Shown here in pieces: positions 1 through 8,894 of a stretch of DNA of 36,556 bases. The stretch is taken from NCBI GenBank assembly GCA_016222905.1, contig JACRPZ010000078.1, forward strand, positions 1-36,556. Reading direction: 5' to 3'. The translations under genes were made by a program, and so were the position numbers. The stretch's first letter is position 1, and every line of letters begins with the position of its first letter. Origin of the DNA: Nitrospirota bacterium (GTDB lineage Bacteria; Nitrospirota; Thermodesulfovibrionia; UBA6902). Below the pieces are notes generated by a model that was not told the origin of the DNA, searched no databases, and worked only from the letters and a program-made list of their open reading frames with translations.

Positions 1-87
1 GGTAACAGCTCCGGCCCCATCGCAAAGAAACAGAGAAAATATAAACCAGATTATAGCAAGCGTTATTTTTTCTCTATTATAGGTCAT
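1..87 (-). CDS. N-terminus of an exported protein (partial, runs off left edge)
   Basis: On the minus strand an ATG at 87 opens a frame that stays open to the window edge (29 codons). The peptide begins MTYNREKITLAIIWFIFSLF and continues LCDGAGAV: a short charged start, a hydrophobic core of about 14 residues, then small residues. This is what a Sec signal peptide looks like, and a cysteine at residue 22 could make it a lipoprotein, though the lipobox is poor. An in-frame stop lies 24 bases upstream, so this ATG is the first possible ATG start. The Shine-Dalgarno is weak (GGCGAGAC). The mature protein is outside the window, so its function cannot be said. Confidence 0.45.
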   Translation of the reverse strand, partial: MTYNREKITLAIIWFIFSLFLCDGAGAVT

Positions 88-268
88 TGTCTCGCCGAGC
101 CAATACTTTTAGTGGTTATCATACTAATCTTCATTAGCAATTCCCCAGCAAATTTCTTTGTTCTGCTTAAACCTATAACTGAAGTGTAGCTTATACATTA
201 AGTTGCTATTTGTCAATAGTTTTTTTGCGATAGGACGCCATTCAAAGCAAGGCGCAACTCATTAGAAT

Positions 269-299
269 TTCACACCTGAAAGCCGTAATCAGGTATAAT
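269..299 (+). promoter_or_regulatory. Possible promoter of queF
   Basis: A perfect TATAAT lies at 294-299 and a TTCACA (-35-like, 5/6) at 269-274, with a long 19-base spacer. Transcription would begin around 306, at or next to the queF ATG at 308, which has no Shine-Dalgarno. I looked for a preQ1 riboswitch in the leader and saw none; there is no room for one if this promoter is used. Confidence 0.35.
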
Positions 300-307
300 A
301 CTTTCGT

Positions 308-667
308 ATGAAATACGGCGAAAAGAATATATCCAGGGCAAAACTGCAGCGGTGGGCCAATCCTACCCCTGACAGGGATTATACAATCGAGATTAGTTTT
401 CCAGAATTCACCTGCCTCTGCCCGCGTTCGGGTTATCCCGACTTTGCAACGATCAAGATCAACTACATCCCCGATAAATATATTGTTGAGCTCAAGTCAT
501 TGAAACTCTATCTGAATAACTTCAGAGACCAGCACATATCTCATGAGTCTGTAACAAATTGTGTATTTGACGATCTGAAGAAATTCCTCAAGCCGAGGAG
601 TCTTGAAGTGATCGGAGACTTTAACCCACGGGGGAATGTTAAGACGGTTATAAGGGTTTCAACGTAA
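308..667 (+). CDS. queF: NADPH-dependent 7-cyano-7-deazaguanine reductase QueF (type I)
   Basis: Reduces preQ0 to preQ1 in queuosine biosynthesis, a cytoplasmic tRNA-modification pathway. The 119-residue length matches the short, single-domain (YkvM-like) QueF class. The segment [14 protein letters not shown] (residues 33-46) carries the cysteine that forms the thioimide with preQ0 and the following Asp. The family signature ELKSLKLY (61-68) is the NADPH/substrate motif. The gene is monocistronic here and converges on nusB. No Shine-Dalgarno precedes the ATG, and a TATAAT ends 8 bases upstream, so it may be translated from a leaderless message. No other queuosine gene is in the window. Confidence 0.93.
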   Translation: MKYGEKNISRAKLQRWANPTPDRDYTIEISFPEFTCLCPRSGYPDFATIKINYIPDKYIVELKSLKLYLNNFRDQHISHESVTNCVFDDLKKFLKPRSLEVIGDFNPRGNVKTVIRVST

Positions 668-713
668 TCCTGGAAGCAGTCTACAAAATAATTGCCCTGA
701 AGCCTTTAATCTG

Positions 714-1160
714 CTAATCCTTTTTCTTCCTGACAGGCTTTTTCTGTTTACCTGCGGTTTTTTTCTCTTTAGCGATCTTGTCCAGTATGCCGTTTAGAAA
801 AGATGCAGATTCTTCTGTGGAGTATTTCTTGGCGATCTCGAGGGCTTCGTTTATTACTACTGACGTTGGAATATCCGCTCTATATACGAGTTCGTAAGCG
901 GCTGCCCTTAAAATATTCTTATCAATAACCGCCATTCTGTCAAGCGACCAGTGCTCTGCAGCATTTTTGATAATCTCATCCAATGAAGCAATATTCTCTA
1001 ATGTACCTATGACAATTGACTGGGTAAACTCTTTAACTTCCTGGGCTTCGTCCTTTCCCTTCCAGAACTCTTTTAACTCGTCATCACTTAGTTTATTGCC
1101 TGTGATCTCAAGCTGGAAGAGTATCTGCAGGACATATTCTCTTGCCCGTCTGCGTTTCAT
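714..1160 (-). CDS. nusB: Transcription antitermination factor NusB
   Basis: NusB binds boxA RNA with NusE (S10) in antitermination complexes on rRNA operons. The protein starts [18 protein letters not shown], the usual NusB opening, and continues with the helical-domain signature around LDRMAVIDKNILRAAAYEL and VVINEALEIAKKYS. I chose ATG 1160 (148 residues) rather than an upstream in-frame start at 1214, because the extra 18 residues do not belong to the family and would lie inside ribH. The ATG shares one base with the ribH stop (TGATG), suggesting translational coupling. The C-terminus is a Lys-rich tail (about the last 20 residues). It is the last gene of the rib-lep run, the common ribH-nusB arrangement. 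Confidence 0.93.
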   Translation of the reverse strand: MKRRRAREYVLQILFQLEITGNKLSDDELKEFWKGKDEAQEVKEFTQSIVIGTLENIASLDEIIKNAAEHWSLDRMAVIDKNILRAAAYELVYRADIPTSVVINEALEIAKKYSTEESASFLNGILDKIAKEKKTAGKQKKPVRKKKD

Positions 1161-1621
1161 CAAAGCTTTTTCATAAGCTGCGCCATCTCTATAGCTGCCA
1201 TTGCAGCGTCCCATCCTTTGTTGCCGCTCTTTGAGCCTGCCCTTTCAACAGCCTGTTCAATGGTGTCGGTTGTCAAAATGCCGAATGATATAGGGACGCC
1301 GGTTTCAAGGGATGCGGAAGAGATTCCCTTTGTCGCTTCTGCCGCAACATATTCAAAGTGGGCCGTTGCTCCCCTTATTATTGTTCCGAGGCATATGACC
1401 GCGCTGCATGACTTCTTTGAAGCAACCTTTTTGGCTGCAAGCGGGATCTCAAAGGCGCCGGGGACCTTTATCACCTCTATATTTTTCTCCTCAGCGCCGT
1501 GCCTCAAAAGCGCGTCAACAGCTCCGTCGAGAAGTTTCTTTGTGATGAAGTCGTTAAAACGGCTGACAACTATACTGAACTTTAGTCCTGCTGCCTGAAG
1601 ATCGCCTTCATATGTTTTCAT
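1160..1621 (-). CDS. ribH: 6,7-dimethyl-8-ribityllumazine synthase RibH
   Basis: Condenses 3,4-dihydroxybutanone phosphate with the ribitylamino-pyrimidinedione to give lumazine, the penultimate step of riboflavin synthesis. Family motifs visible are SRFND (near 20), [28 protein letters not shown] with the catalytic His region, and [17 protein letters not shown]. The start is ATG 1621 (153 residues). GGAGG lies 6-10 bases upstream, whereas an in-frame TTG at 1633 would place that GGAGG inside the gene. Upstream neighbour ribBA is 29 bases away and downstream nusB overlaps by one base. Confidence 0.94.
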   Translation of the reverse strand: MKTYEGDLQAAGLKFSIVVSRFNDFITKKLLDGAVDALLRHGAEEKNIEVIKVPGAFEIPLAAKKVASKKSCSAVICLGTIIRGATAHFEYVAAEATKGISSASLETGVPISFGILTTDTIEQAVERAGSKSGNKGWDAAMAAIEMAQLMKKL

Positions 1622-1650
1622 AACATCCTCCAATGGTTTTTATAGCTTGT

Positions 1651-2868
1651 CTATATATTATCCAGCAGATGCCCCAGTTTCTTCTTCTTTACATTAAGAT
1701 ATCCGATATTTTTCTTATGAGGTTTTGTCTCAATGGGAATCCTCTCGCTGATATGCAGTCCATACCCCTCAAGCCCGATGATCTTCTTCGGGTTGTTTGT
1801 TATGAGACGCATATTGCGTATCCCGAGATTTACCAGTATCTGAGCCCCGATCCCGTAATCCCTCAGGTCAGGCTTAAACCCGAGTTTTTCATTAGCTTCA
1901 ACAGTATCAAGTCCCTTATCCTGAAGCTCGTATGCCTTTATCTTGTTGGCAAGCCCTATGCCTCTGCCTTCCTGCCTCATATAGAGAAGCACGCCCTTGC
2001 CCTCCTTATTTATCATCGCCATAGACTTATGAAGCTGTCCGCCGCAGTCGCATCTCCTTGAACTGAATACGTCTCCGGTAAGACATTCTGAATGCACCCG
2101 CACAAGCACCTTATCATCAGGAGAGATATCACCCTTTATAAGCGCTACGTGTTCAGCATGGTCAACCATATTGCCGAAAACGATTGCCGTCATATCTCCG
2201 CCGTACCTTGTTGGTACCTTTGCTGTTGCAAGCCTTGTAACAAGGCTTTCGTTATGCATCCTGTACCGGATCAGGTCTTTTATCGTCACCATCTTTAATT
2301 TATGTTTTTGAGCAAACTTTGCAAGCTGCGGGACCCTTGCCATGGTGCCGTTGTCATTCATTATCTCGCAAATAACTCCGGCAGGATAAAGTCCGGCTAT
2401 CCTTGCAAGATCAACAGAGCCCTCGGTCTGTCCTGCACGCTGAAGAACTCCGCCGGGCTGCGCCCTTAAAGGGAATGTATGGCCGGGTCTTGCGAGGTCT
2501 TCGGGTTTCGACTTCGGATCAATGGCTGTTTTGATAGTCTTTGCCCTGTCAGCAGCAGATATGCCGGTTGTTACGCCTTTTTTTGCTTCGATGGATATGG
2601 TAAAGGCTGTGCCGAAGCGTGAAGTATTCAGATCCGCCATCATTGGAAGTCTCAGTTCCTCAACCCTCTCATGAGTTAAAGAGAGGCATATAAGGCCGCG
2701 GCCGAATTTAGCCATGAAATTTACAGCCTGCGGCGTTGCCTTGCTTGCTGCTATTGTGAGGTCGCCTTCATTCTCCCTGTCCTCATCATCAACAAGGATG
2801 ATCATCCTGCCTCTCTTTATATCCTTAATAGCTTCTTCGATAGTGTCGAATTTAAATTTGCTTCGCAT
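1651..2868 (-). CDS. ribBA: Bifunctional RibBA: DHBP synthase / GTP cyclohydrolase II
   Basis: Supplies both riboflavin precursors. The N-terminal DHBP synthase domain (about residues 1-200) has the acidic Mg-binding motif [11 protein letters not shown] at 27-37 and [10 protein letters not shown] near 127. The C-terminal GTP cyclohydrolase II domain (about 205-400) has [20 protein letters not shown], holding the three zinc-binding cysteines, and then [11 protein letters not shown]. Length 405 is normal for the fusion and both active sites look complete. GGAG lies 7 bases before the ATG. It sits in a ribE-ribBA-ribH order. ribD (deaminase/reductase) is missing from the cluster and must be elsewhere if the pathway is complete. 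Confidence 0.96.
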   Translation of the reverse strand: MRSKFKFDTIEEAIKDIKRGRMIILVDDEDRENEGDLTIAASKATPQAVNFMAKFGRGLICLSLTHERVEELRLPMMADLNTSRFGTAFTISIEAKKGVTTGISAADRAKTIKTAIDPKSKPEDLARPGHTFPLRAQPGGVLQRAGQTEGSVDLARIAGLYPAGVICEIMNDNGTMARVPQLAKFAQKHKLKMVTIKDLIRYRMHNESLVTRLATAKVPTRYGGDMTAIVFGNMVDHAEHVALIKGDISPDDKVLVRVHSECLTGDVFSSRRCDCGGQLHKSMAMINKEGKGVLLYMRQEGRGIGLANKIKAYELQDKGLDTVEANEKLGFKPDLRDYGIGAQILVNLGIRNMRLITNNPKKIIGLEGYGLHISERIPIETKPHKKNIGYLNVKKKKLGHLLDNI

Positions 2869-2900
2869 AAAGAACTCCGGTTTTTACTGACGCGTTTTTG

Positions 2901-3536
2901 TTAATCCGTAAACCCTTTTTCCCTTAACAGTTCTCCGAGATTTAAGGAACTCTTATTTCCAACAAGGAGCTTTTCAACATACTTGCCGATAATATCAACT
3001 TCTATATTTACTTTATCTCCCCTTTTTTTCTCACCGATGTTTGTTGCGGTCAGAGTATGCGGAATAATAGATACGCTGAATGACTGATTATCAATACCCG
3101 TTACTGTAAGGCTTATGCCGTCAATCGCAACAGAACCTTTCTGCACTATATATTTCAGCGTTTCAGGAGAAGCGCTGAATGTGTAAAGCGTGTATTCTCC
3201 GGCCTGTCTTCTATCTTTGATCGTTCCGACAGTGTCTACATGTCCGGTCACCATATGTCCGCCGAGCCTGTCGGAGAGCCTGAGCGCCCGCTCAAGATTT
3301 ACCCTTTCATTTGCCTTAAGCTCTCCAAGGTTTGAGCTCTTCACAGTCTCAGGAGAGAGGTCAAAAAGAAGCGTCCTGCCGTCTGTTGTGGCTGTAAGGC
3401 AGACACCATTAACAGAGACGCTGTCGCCTATCTGCACCTCCATCTCTGATAATGGTTTTACGTATAGCTTCATGCCGTTCGCGCTCCTTTTAGCAGAAGC
3501 AATAATGCCAAGGGTTTCGATAAGCCCGGTAAACAT
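2901..3536 (-). CDS. ribE: Riboflavin synthase alpha subunit RibE
   Basis: Dismutates two lumazine molecules into riboflavin. The protein begins MFTGLIETLG, the canonical start, and has two lumazine-binding repeats: first with VNGVCLTAT (about 48-56), second beginning near GGHMVTGHVDTVG and carrying IDGISLTVTG. I use ATG 3536 (211 residues). An in-frame TTG at 3569 adds 11 non-family residues and overlaps the preceding gene. The ATG lies 4 bases after that gene's stop, so the two are probably translationally coupled; no strong Shine-Dalgarno is visible. Confidence 0.95.
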   Translation of the reverse strand: MFTGLIETLGIIASAKRSANGMKLYVKPLSEMEVQIGDSVSVNGVCLTATTDGRTLLFDLSPETVKSSNLGELKANERVNLERALRLSDRLGGHMVTGHVDTVGTIKDRRQAGEYTLYTFSASPETLKYIVQKGSVAIDGISLTVTGIDNQSFSVSIIPHTLTATNIGEKKRGDKVNIEVDIIGKYVEKLLVGNKSSLNLGELLREKGFTD

Positions 3537-3540
3537 CGGT

Positions 3541-3867
3541 TCAGTCTTTTTGAGAAGTATCAACCGCAAACTGAAAGGTTTTTTGATAAATACTGAGCCA
3601 ATTGACGGTCTCTTCCCATAAGACTTCTATTTTATAAGTGCTGTCTCGGGTCAATTTGATATTTTTATCCTTGAGCGGAATATTCATATCACGCGCCATC
3701 TCCTGAACCTTCAACATCATCTCCCCTTGCCTGAATTGATTGCTGTTCATTCTCGAGAGCTCTTTTAAATCGCTCTTAAATGCCAGGTAATGATAAAACG
3801 GGACCCCGAACTGATATGCTGAAAAAAGCGCCAAACCGACCACAAGCAGATTTAAAAACTTTTTCAT
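3541..3867 (-). CDS. Small membrane-anchored protein downstream of lepB (possibly DUF4845-like)
   Basis: A 108-residue protein with an N-terminal hydrophobic segment (about residues 4-26) and a short soluble domain predicted to face the periplasm. The soluble part ends in a strand-rich stretch (STYKIEVLWEETVNWLSIYQ then KTFQFAVD). The layout of one anchor plus a small alpha/beta domain, immediately downstream of lepB, resembles the DUF4845 proteins next to lepB in proteobacteria; that match is inference from layout. A clear GGGAGG lies about 8 bases before the ATG, and the stop is 4 bases before ribE. Function unknown; not a recognisable enzyme. Confidence 0.75.
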   Translation of the reverse strand: MKKFLNLLVVGLALFSAYQFGVPFYHYLAFKSDLKELSRMNSNQFRQGEMMLKVQEMARDMNIPLKDKNIKLTRDSTYKIEVLWEETVNWLSIYQKTFQFAVDTSQKD

Positions 3868-3880
3868 GATTTTTACCTCC

Positions 3881-4603
3881 CTAATGAATTAGGCTGCCTA
3901 TTCTGCCCCATCTGACTTTGTTATACCATAAATCACTGCCGTCCCATGACCAATAAATTACAAATGCCTTGCCCTTAATATCGTTCATATCCACAAAGCC
4001 CCAGAACCTGCTGTCATAGCTCTGATCCCTGTTGTCTCCCATAACAAAAAATTTTCCGTGAGGAACAGTAACCGGGCCGAAGTTGTCTCTATTGGTGATA
4101 TCTTCATTTTCAACATGGGTGTCTTTATGTATCTTGTACGGTTCATTCAGGGGAATATCGTTAACATATACTTGTTTGTTTTTTATCTCAACCTTGTCCC
4201 CGCCTACGCCTACTACCCTCTTTATAAAATCTTTGCAGTCATCTTTAAAAAGGTAAGAAGGGTCGACGTTGCTTAATGTATTGCTTAGCCTTGTTTTAAT
4301 ATTCTTTGTGATGCTCCCGCATTCCTCCACATCCCTGTTCTTTGGAAAGGAGAATACTATAACATCTTCTCTTTTAGGCTGCTTTAAGATAAGAGACCTG
4401 CCGTCTGAAAAAGGGAGATTCAGACCGTAGATAAACTTATTTACAAGTATATGATCGCCTATTACCAGCGTGGGAATCATGGAGCCCGAAGGTATTTTAA
4501 AGGCCTGCACAACATAAGCCCTTATCAGGAGAGCCAGCATCACGGCTATGACTATAGCCTCTGCATATTCCCTGAGCTTTGATTTCTTTCTATTGGCTGC
4601 CAA
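3881..4603 (-). CDS. lepB: Signal peptidase I LepB
   Basis: Membrane serine/lysine protease that removes Sec signal peptides. A single N-terminal membrane segment is followed by the box with the catalytic serine (IPSGSMIPTL, Ser41 with the start used here), the catalytic lysine in FIKRVVGVGGD (Lys128), and GDNRDQSYDSR. I propose TTG 4603 as start (240 residues) because AAGGAG sits 7 bases upstream. A further in-frame TTG at 4645 has no such site and would add a basic 14-residue leader. Between the serine and lysine boxes there is an insertion-like loop with two cysteines (about residues 95 and 123) that could form a periplasmic disulfide. Lies between lepA and the small membrane protein. Confidence 0.92.
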   Translation of the reverse strand: MAANRKKSKLREYAEAIVIAVMLALLIRAYVVQAFKIPSGSMIPTLVIGDHILVNKFIYGLNLPFSDGRSLILKQPKREDVIVFSFPKNRDVEECGSITKNIKTRLSNTLSNVDPSYLFKDDCKDFIKRVVGVGGDKVEIKNKQVYVNDIPLNEPYKIHKDTHVENEDITNRDNFGPVTVPHGKFFVMGDNRDQSYDSRFWGFVDMNDIKGKAFVIYWSWDGSDLWYNKVRWGRIGSLIH

Positions 4604-4653
4604 ATTATTTCTCCTTTGTCTTATACGGCTGTCAGAACTCCGCAAACTAATGT

Positions 4654-6444
4654 CTATTTTACCTTAAGAACAGCAAGAAAAGCTTCCTGCGGGATCTCGA
4701 CCCTCCCGAACTGCTTCATTCTTCGCTTGCCTTCCTTCTGTTTCTCAAGGAGTTTCCTTTTTCTGGTAATATCGCCGCCATAGCATTTTGCAAGCACATT
4801 CTTCTTCATCGCCTTTATGCTTTCTCTTGCTATTATTTTGCTCCCTATGGCCGCCTGGATAATGACCTCAAACATCTGTCTGGGGATAACCTCCTTAAGC
4901 TTTTCAGTAATCTGCCTTCCCTTAAGGTAAGCGCTGTCAGCATGGACTATCATCGAAAGAGCATCAACAGGTTCGCCGTTTAGAAGCACATCAAGCTTTG
5001 TCAGCTTTGATACCCTGTGTCCGATAAACTCATAATCCATCGAGGCATAACCGCTGGACGAAGATTTCAACTTATCATAAAAATCCCATAAGATCTCGCT
5101 TAAGGGAAGCTCATACGTCACCCTTATCCTCTCTTTTCCGATATAATCAAACTCTTTCTGCACGCCGTGTTTTTCCTCACAGAGCGCAAGGATAGGGCCG
5201 ATATATTTTGACGGGACAAAGATCAGGGTCTTAACAAAAGGCTCTTCAATCTTTTCATAGTTCTGCGGCAATTTCGCCGGGCTGTCAATATAAATAATAC
5301 TTTTGTCTGTTTGCGTAACTCTGTAAACGACTGTAGGAGCAGTGTTCAGAAGGGAGAGATTAAACTCTCTTTCAAGCCTCTCTTTCACTATCTCCATATG
5401 GAGAAGTCCCAGAAAACCGCACCTGTAACCAAAGCCGAGCGCGGTTGAACTCTCAGGCTCGTAACTAAAGGAAGAGTCATTAAGCTTAAGTTTTTCGAGG
5501 GCATCTTTCAATTCAGCATACTGGTTAGGCTCTGTTGGATAAAGACCGGAAAATACCATGGGCTTGACATCCTTGTAACCGGGGCACGGCTCCTGCGTCG
5601 GGTTTTCCGCATCTGTTATAGTGTCGCCGACCTTTGTATCCGCAACATTCCTTATGCCCGCAATTATATAACCCACCTCGCCTGATTTTAGTTCTTCAAC
5701 AGCCTTTTTATGCGGCGTCAGCACGCCTATCTCAAGAACCTCATATGATTTTTGAACAGCCATGAGAAGGATCTTGTCGCCCTTTTTTATTGTGCCGTCA
5801 AAGAGTCTCACAAGCACAATAACCCCCTGATAATTATCAAACCATAGATCAAATATCAATGCCTTTAAGGGAAGGCTGCTGCTTCCTTTCGGCGGCGGCA
5901 GCCTTTTTACCACCGCCTCCAGGGCATCCCTGATGCCGATGCCCTCTTTTGCGGAAGTGATAATAACGTCACTGCAGTCTATGCCTATTGATTCTTCGAT
6001 CTGTTCTTTTACCCTTTCAGGTTCCGCGCCAGGGAGGTCTATCTTGTTTATCACGGGTATTATTTCGAGATGATTCTCGGAAGCTAAATAGGCGTTGGCA
6101 AGGGTTTGGGCCTCAACACCCTGAGTGGCGTCAACTACAAGCAGGGCGCCCTCGCATGAGGCAAGACTGCGCGAGACTTCATAGGAAAAATCTACATGAC
6201 CCGGCGTGTCTATGAGGTTGAGTATATAATCTTTCCCGTCCAAGGCCTTATAATTAAGCCTGACGGCATGGGCTTTTATGGTTATCCCGCGCTCTTTTTC
6301 AAGGTCCATGGAGTCCAGAACCTGCTTTGACATCTCCCTCAGCGACAGCGCTCCGGTAAGTTCGAGTATACGGTCGGCTATGGTAGATTTACCGTGGTCT
6401 ATATGAGCGATAATGGAGAAATTTCTTATATTATTGCTGGACAT
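4654..6444 (-). CDS. lepA: Elongation factor 4 (LepA), ribosome-associated GTPase
   Basis: A translational GTPase with the EF-G-like core and the LepA-specific C-terminal domain. The G1 motif AHIDHGKST is at residues 13-21. [17 protein letters not shown] (G3) and NKIDLPGA (G4) follow. [19 protein letters not shown] belongs to the domain III/V region, and the Lys/Arg-rich tail ([20 protein letters not shown]) is the CTD signature. ATG 6444 gives 596 residues, close to the family's roughly 600. An in-frame TTG at 6489 would overlap the ROK gene and add a non-family leader. lepA-lepB adjacency is widespread. Confidence 0.96.
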   Translation of the reverse strand: MSSNNIRNFSIIAHIDHGKSTIADRILELTGALSLREMSKQVLDSMDLEKERGITIKAHAVRLNYKALDGKDYILNLIDTPGHVDFSYEVSRSLASCEGALLVVDATQGVEAQTLANAYLASENHLEIIPVINKIDLPGAEPERVKEQIEESIGIDCSDVIITSAKEGIGIRDALEAVVKRLPPPKGSSSLPLKALIFDLWFDNYQGVIVLVRLFDGTIKKGDKILLMAVQKSYEVLEIGVLTPHKKAVEELKSGEVGYIIAGIRNVADTKVGDTITDAENPTQEPCPGYKDVKPMVFSGLYPTEPNQYAELKDALEKLKLNDSSFSYEPESSTALGFGYRCGFLGLLHMEIVKERLEREFNLSLLNTAPTVVYRVTQTDKSIIYIDSPAKLPQNYEKIEEPFVKTLIFVPSKYIGPILALCEEKHGVQKEFDYIGKERIRVTYELPLSEILWDFYDKLKSSSSGYASMDYEFIGHRVSKLTKLDVLLNGEPVDALSMIVHADSAYLKGRQITEKLKEVIPRQMFEVIIQAAIGSKIIARESIKAMKKNVLAKCYGGDITRKRKLLEKQKEGKRRMKQFGRVEIPQEAFLAVLKVK

Positions 6445-6460
6445 CTCTTTATACAGCGGA

Positions 6461-7441
6461 TTATTTTGCAGCTTCGGAATGAAGCGCAAGGCCTGCAGCG
6501 CCTAACGAACCGCAATCTGTGCTTAATATGGTTTTCAGTATCTTTACATTTGTAGCAAGGGGTTTCAGCGCTCTTCTCGAAACCTCTTTTTTCACTTCAT
6601 CAATAAAAAGGTCCCATGCGCCCACAAGTCCTCCCCCAATAATTACAGCTTCCGGGCTTAAGATATTTATAAGGTTTGCAATGCCTATGCCCAGATAGTG
6701 TCCAAACGGCCTGAAGAGTTCTCTGCTGAAGCTGTCGCCTTCCAGCGCGGCCTTAAATATATCTTCAGGTGTTATCTTGTAATAATTGCCGTCGCAGAAT
6801 TGCGTTAATATGCTCTCCGTTCCCTTCTCCAATGATGACGTTGCAATATCAACAATGGCCCTGCCTGAAGCGTATGATTCAAGACATCCGGAACTGCCGC
6901 AGGTGCAGGGGCGTCCGTTCGGTTCAATGACCATATGTCCGGCCTCTATAGCGCCCTCATAAGGTTTGCCCTTATAGATCAGCCCGCTGCCCAAACCTGT
7001 TCCGAGCGTAAGCACGATAAAATTATCAAAATCTTTCCCGGTTCCGACCCATTTTTCTCCATAGGCGCAGGCATTCGCGTCATTCTCCACTACAACATGG
7101 AGGGAGAACTCCTTCTCAAAGATATCTTTTATCTGGAGTTTATTTATAGCCGGAATATTAGGCGAATAAATAACAGTTCCGCCTTTTCTGTCTATGATGC
7201 CTGCAATGCCAAACCCGATGCCTGCAATACCATTCACTCCTGCACGGCCCGACGAAAAAGTCCTGAGAGCATCTTCATTAATAATACCTTTTAAGACCCT
7301 GAATAGCAGGTCTTTTATATTAACGTTATGTCCTTCAGAAGGCGTTGGATATGACTGGCTTGTCAGCACTTTGCCGTCTTCTGAGACAAGAACAACCTTT
7401 ATATTTGTCCCGCCAATATCAATGCCGATCGCCATTTTCAT
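6461..7441 (-). CDS. ROK-family sugar kinase, probable glucokinase
   Basis: 326 residues with the ROK layout. The N-terminal phosphate-binding loop is [12 protein letters not shown] (5-16). [16 protein letters not shown] holds the catalytic Asp region. The zinc-binding motif is [15 protein letters not shown] (three spaced Cys with a preceding His in GHMVIEP). The C-terminal GGGLVG motif follows. Such ROK kinases usually phosphorylate glucose or another hexose with ATP; the substrate cannot be told from sequence alone. AGGAG lies 11 bases before the ATG. It is the first gene of the minus-strand run, and its stop is 16 bases before the lepA ATG. Confidence 0.9.
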   Translation of the reverse strand: MKMAIGIDIGGTNIKVVLVSEDGKVLTSQSYPTPSEGHNVNIKDLLFRVLKGIINEDALRTFSSGRAGVNGIAGIGFGIAGIIDRKGGTVIYSPNIPAINKLQIKDIFEKEFSLHVVVENDANACAYGEKWVGTGKDFDNFIVLTLGTGLGSGLIYKGKPYEGAIEAGHMVIEPNGRPCTCGSSGCLESYASGRAIVDIATSSLEKGTESILTQFCDGNYYKITPEDIFKAALEGDSFSRELFRPFGHYLGIGIANLINILSPEAVIIGGGLVGAWDLFIDEVKKEVSRRALKPLATNVKILKTILSTDCGSLGAAGLALHSEAAK

Positions 7442-7685
7442 AGAGGTTCTTCTCCTGTTGGAAAAAATGCAGTAATTACTTGGAATGATTATAATATCAC
7501 AACCAAAAAAAATATGCGTAAGTCATGTAAAGACAAGACTTATAGAGAACAATCCGTGTGAGACAAACGGATGGTGGCCTCAGTGGGCATAGCCCATTTC
7601 GTCGATCTGCTTTTCGAGAGCGGAGATAACACCGTGCTGCTTGAAAAAATTAATTATAATAAGGATAATATTGAAGGGTTTGATT

Positions 7686-8018
7686 ATGAAATTACAAAGT
7701 ATCGCAACAATAGTCGTCCTTTTGCTCTTCCCGCTTTTCACGCAGGCCGAGGACCCCATGAATGCAGTTCAGGTGCATGTCAATAAAGTACTTGACGTCC
7801 TTCGTGACAAGAGTCTAAAAGAAGAGGCAGCTACATCAAGTAAGAAAAGAAATAGATTACAAAGTCGTTCTGAAAGACAATGGATGGAAAGTTTATGACA
7901 TCAGCATTGAGGGGTCAGCCTGGTAAGCAACTATCGGACCCGGTTCAAAGAAATCCTTATGAATAAATCTTCCGCAGAATTTCTTGAAATTCTGCGGAAA
8001 AAAGTAAGCACTATATAA
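7686..8018 (+). pseudogene. mlaC: mlaC remnant: internal deletion plus frameshift
   Basis: The ATG at 7686, preceded by AAGGG, opens with a signal peptide (MKLQSIATIVVLLLFPLFTQ, cut after AEA-like residues) and about 30 residues resembling the mature start of MlaC (VNKVLDVLRDKSLKEEA). From about 7849 a different frame encodes an MlaC C-terminus: IDYKVVLKDNGWKVYDISIE. At 7911-7914 a run of four G, where five are expected, shifts the frame again. The next frame reads SLVSNYRTRFKEILMNKSSA and EFLEILRKK, ending at TAA 8016. Roughly 90-100 central residues of a normal ~200-residue MlaC (periplasmic phospholipid shuttle) are missing. Read as it stands, the first frame stops at 7898. It lies just upstream of mlaA. 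Confidence 0.82.
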
Positions 8019-8044
8019 TAGATGTGCCTGATGGTGTTAAAAAA

Positions 8045-8890
8045 ATGAAACCTGTCACAAACACGATCTTTTCTGCTTTTTTCATTGCTCTTTTTTTTGC
8101 GTGCTTGTTTGCGGGCTGTGCGCATCAAAAACATGCCAATATCGCTTCTGCTGAAACAGTCTCATCATCCACCCAGAAGCAAGACTTGCAATCTACCTCA
8201 ACCGAGCACGCCGCAGATGGTGGAGAGGGTGTGAATCAGGAGACCTATGATACAGATAATGAGGCTGCTGACGAAACAGAGGATGTTCAGATTGCAGACC
8301 CTTTGTCTTTCTTTAATAGAGGCATGTATAACTTTAATGATAAGCTGTATTTCTGGATACTGAAGCCTGTGGCAAAAGGCTATGCATCTATCGTTCCGGA
8401 AAAAGGAAGGATTTCAGTAAGGAATTTTTTTAATAATCTTGCGTTCCCGGTACGGTTTGTCAGCAATGTCATGCAGGCGAAGGGGAAATCCGCAGTAATT
8501 GAATTTGCACGCTTTGGCGTAAATTCAACAATTGGAATTGTCGGGCTCAATGACATTGCAAAAAAAGGGCTGAATCTTGAAGTCCCGGATGAAGACATTG
8601 GACAAGCCCTTGGTTACTATAAGATCGGGCACGGCTTTTATATCGTATGGCCTCTGTTAGGCCCCTCTTCTTTGCGCGACACGATTGGATTTATTGGCGA
8701 CATATTCTTATATCCGGTGAGTTATATTAATCCGGCAGAAACCTCCGCAGGCATATCCGCGTACGAAAATGTTAACAACGTCTCATTGCACATCGGAGAT
8801 TATGAGTCTCTTAAGGAAGCGGCTATAGACCCTTATACTTCAATCCGAAATGCTTACATACAGAATAGAAAAAAGAAGGTCGAAGAATAA
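8045..8890 (+). CDS. mlaA: MlaA (VacJ) outer-membrane lipoprotein
   Basis: Outer-membrane component of the Mla phospholipid transport system. A lipoprotein signal peptide ends in LFAGC (Cys about residue 23). An acidic, Ser/Thr/Glu-rich linker of about 60 residues follows. The MlaA domain starts at DPLSFFNRGMYNFNDKLYFW, with VRNFFNNLAFPVRFVSN, RFGVNSTIGIVGL, DIGQALGYY and YIVWPLLGPSSLRDTIG. The linker is longer than in the Escherichia coli protein. I use ATG 8045 because it gives a normal lipoprotein leader; GTG 8024 is an alternative. It begins 26 bases after the mlaC remnant ends and converges on the cNMP-domain gene, 4 bases away. Confidence 0.92.
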   Translation: MKPVTNTIFSAFFIALFFACLFAGCAHQKHANIASAETVSSSTQKQDLQSTSTEHAADGGEGVNQETYDTDNEAADETEDVQIADPLSFFNRGMYNFNDKLYFWILKPVAKGYASIVPEKGRISVRNFFNNLAFPVRFVSNVMQAKGKSAVIEFARFGVNSTIGIVGLNDIAKKGLNLEVPDEDIGQALGYYKIGHGFYIVWPLLGPSSLRDTIGFIGDIFLYPVSYINPAETSAGISAYENVNNVSLHIGDYESLKEAAIDPYTSIRNAYIQNRKKKVEE

Positions 8891-8894
8891 AAAA

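Noticed and set aside
200-307. preQ1 riboswitch upstream of queF
   Set aside because: No preQ1-I or -II pattern is visible, and the likely promoter is immediately before the ATG, leaving no leader.
7571-7650. Minus-strand peptide KQHGVISALEKQIDEMGYAH ending in a stop, possible gene remnant
   Set aside because: It reads like a real protein C-terminus, but I cannot identify a family and see no start or longer homology; too short to call.
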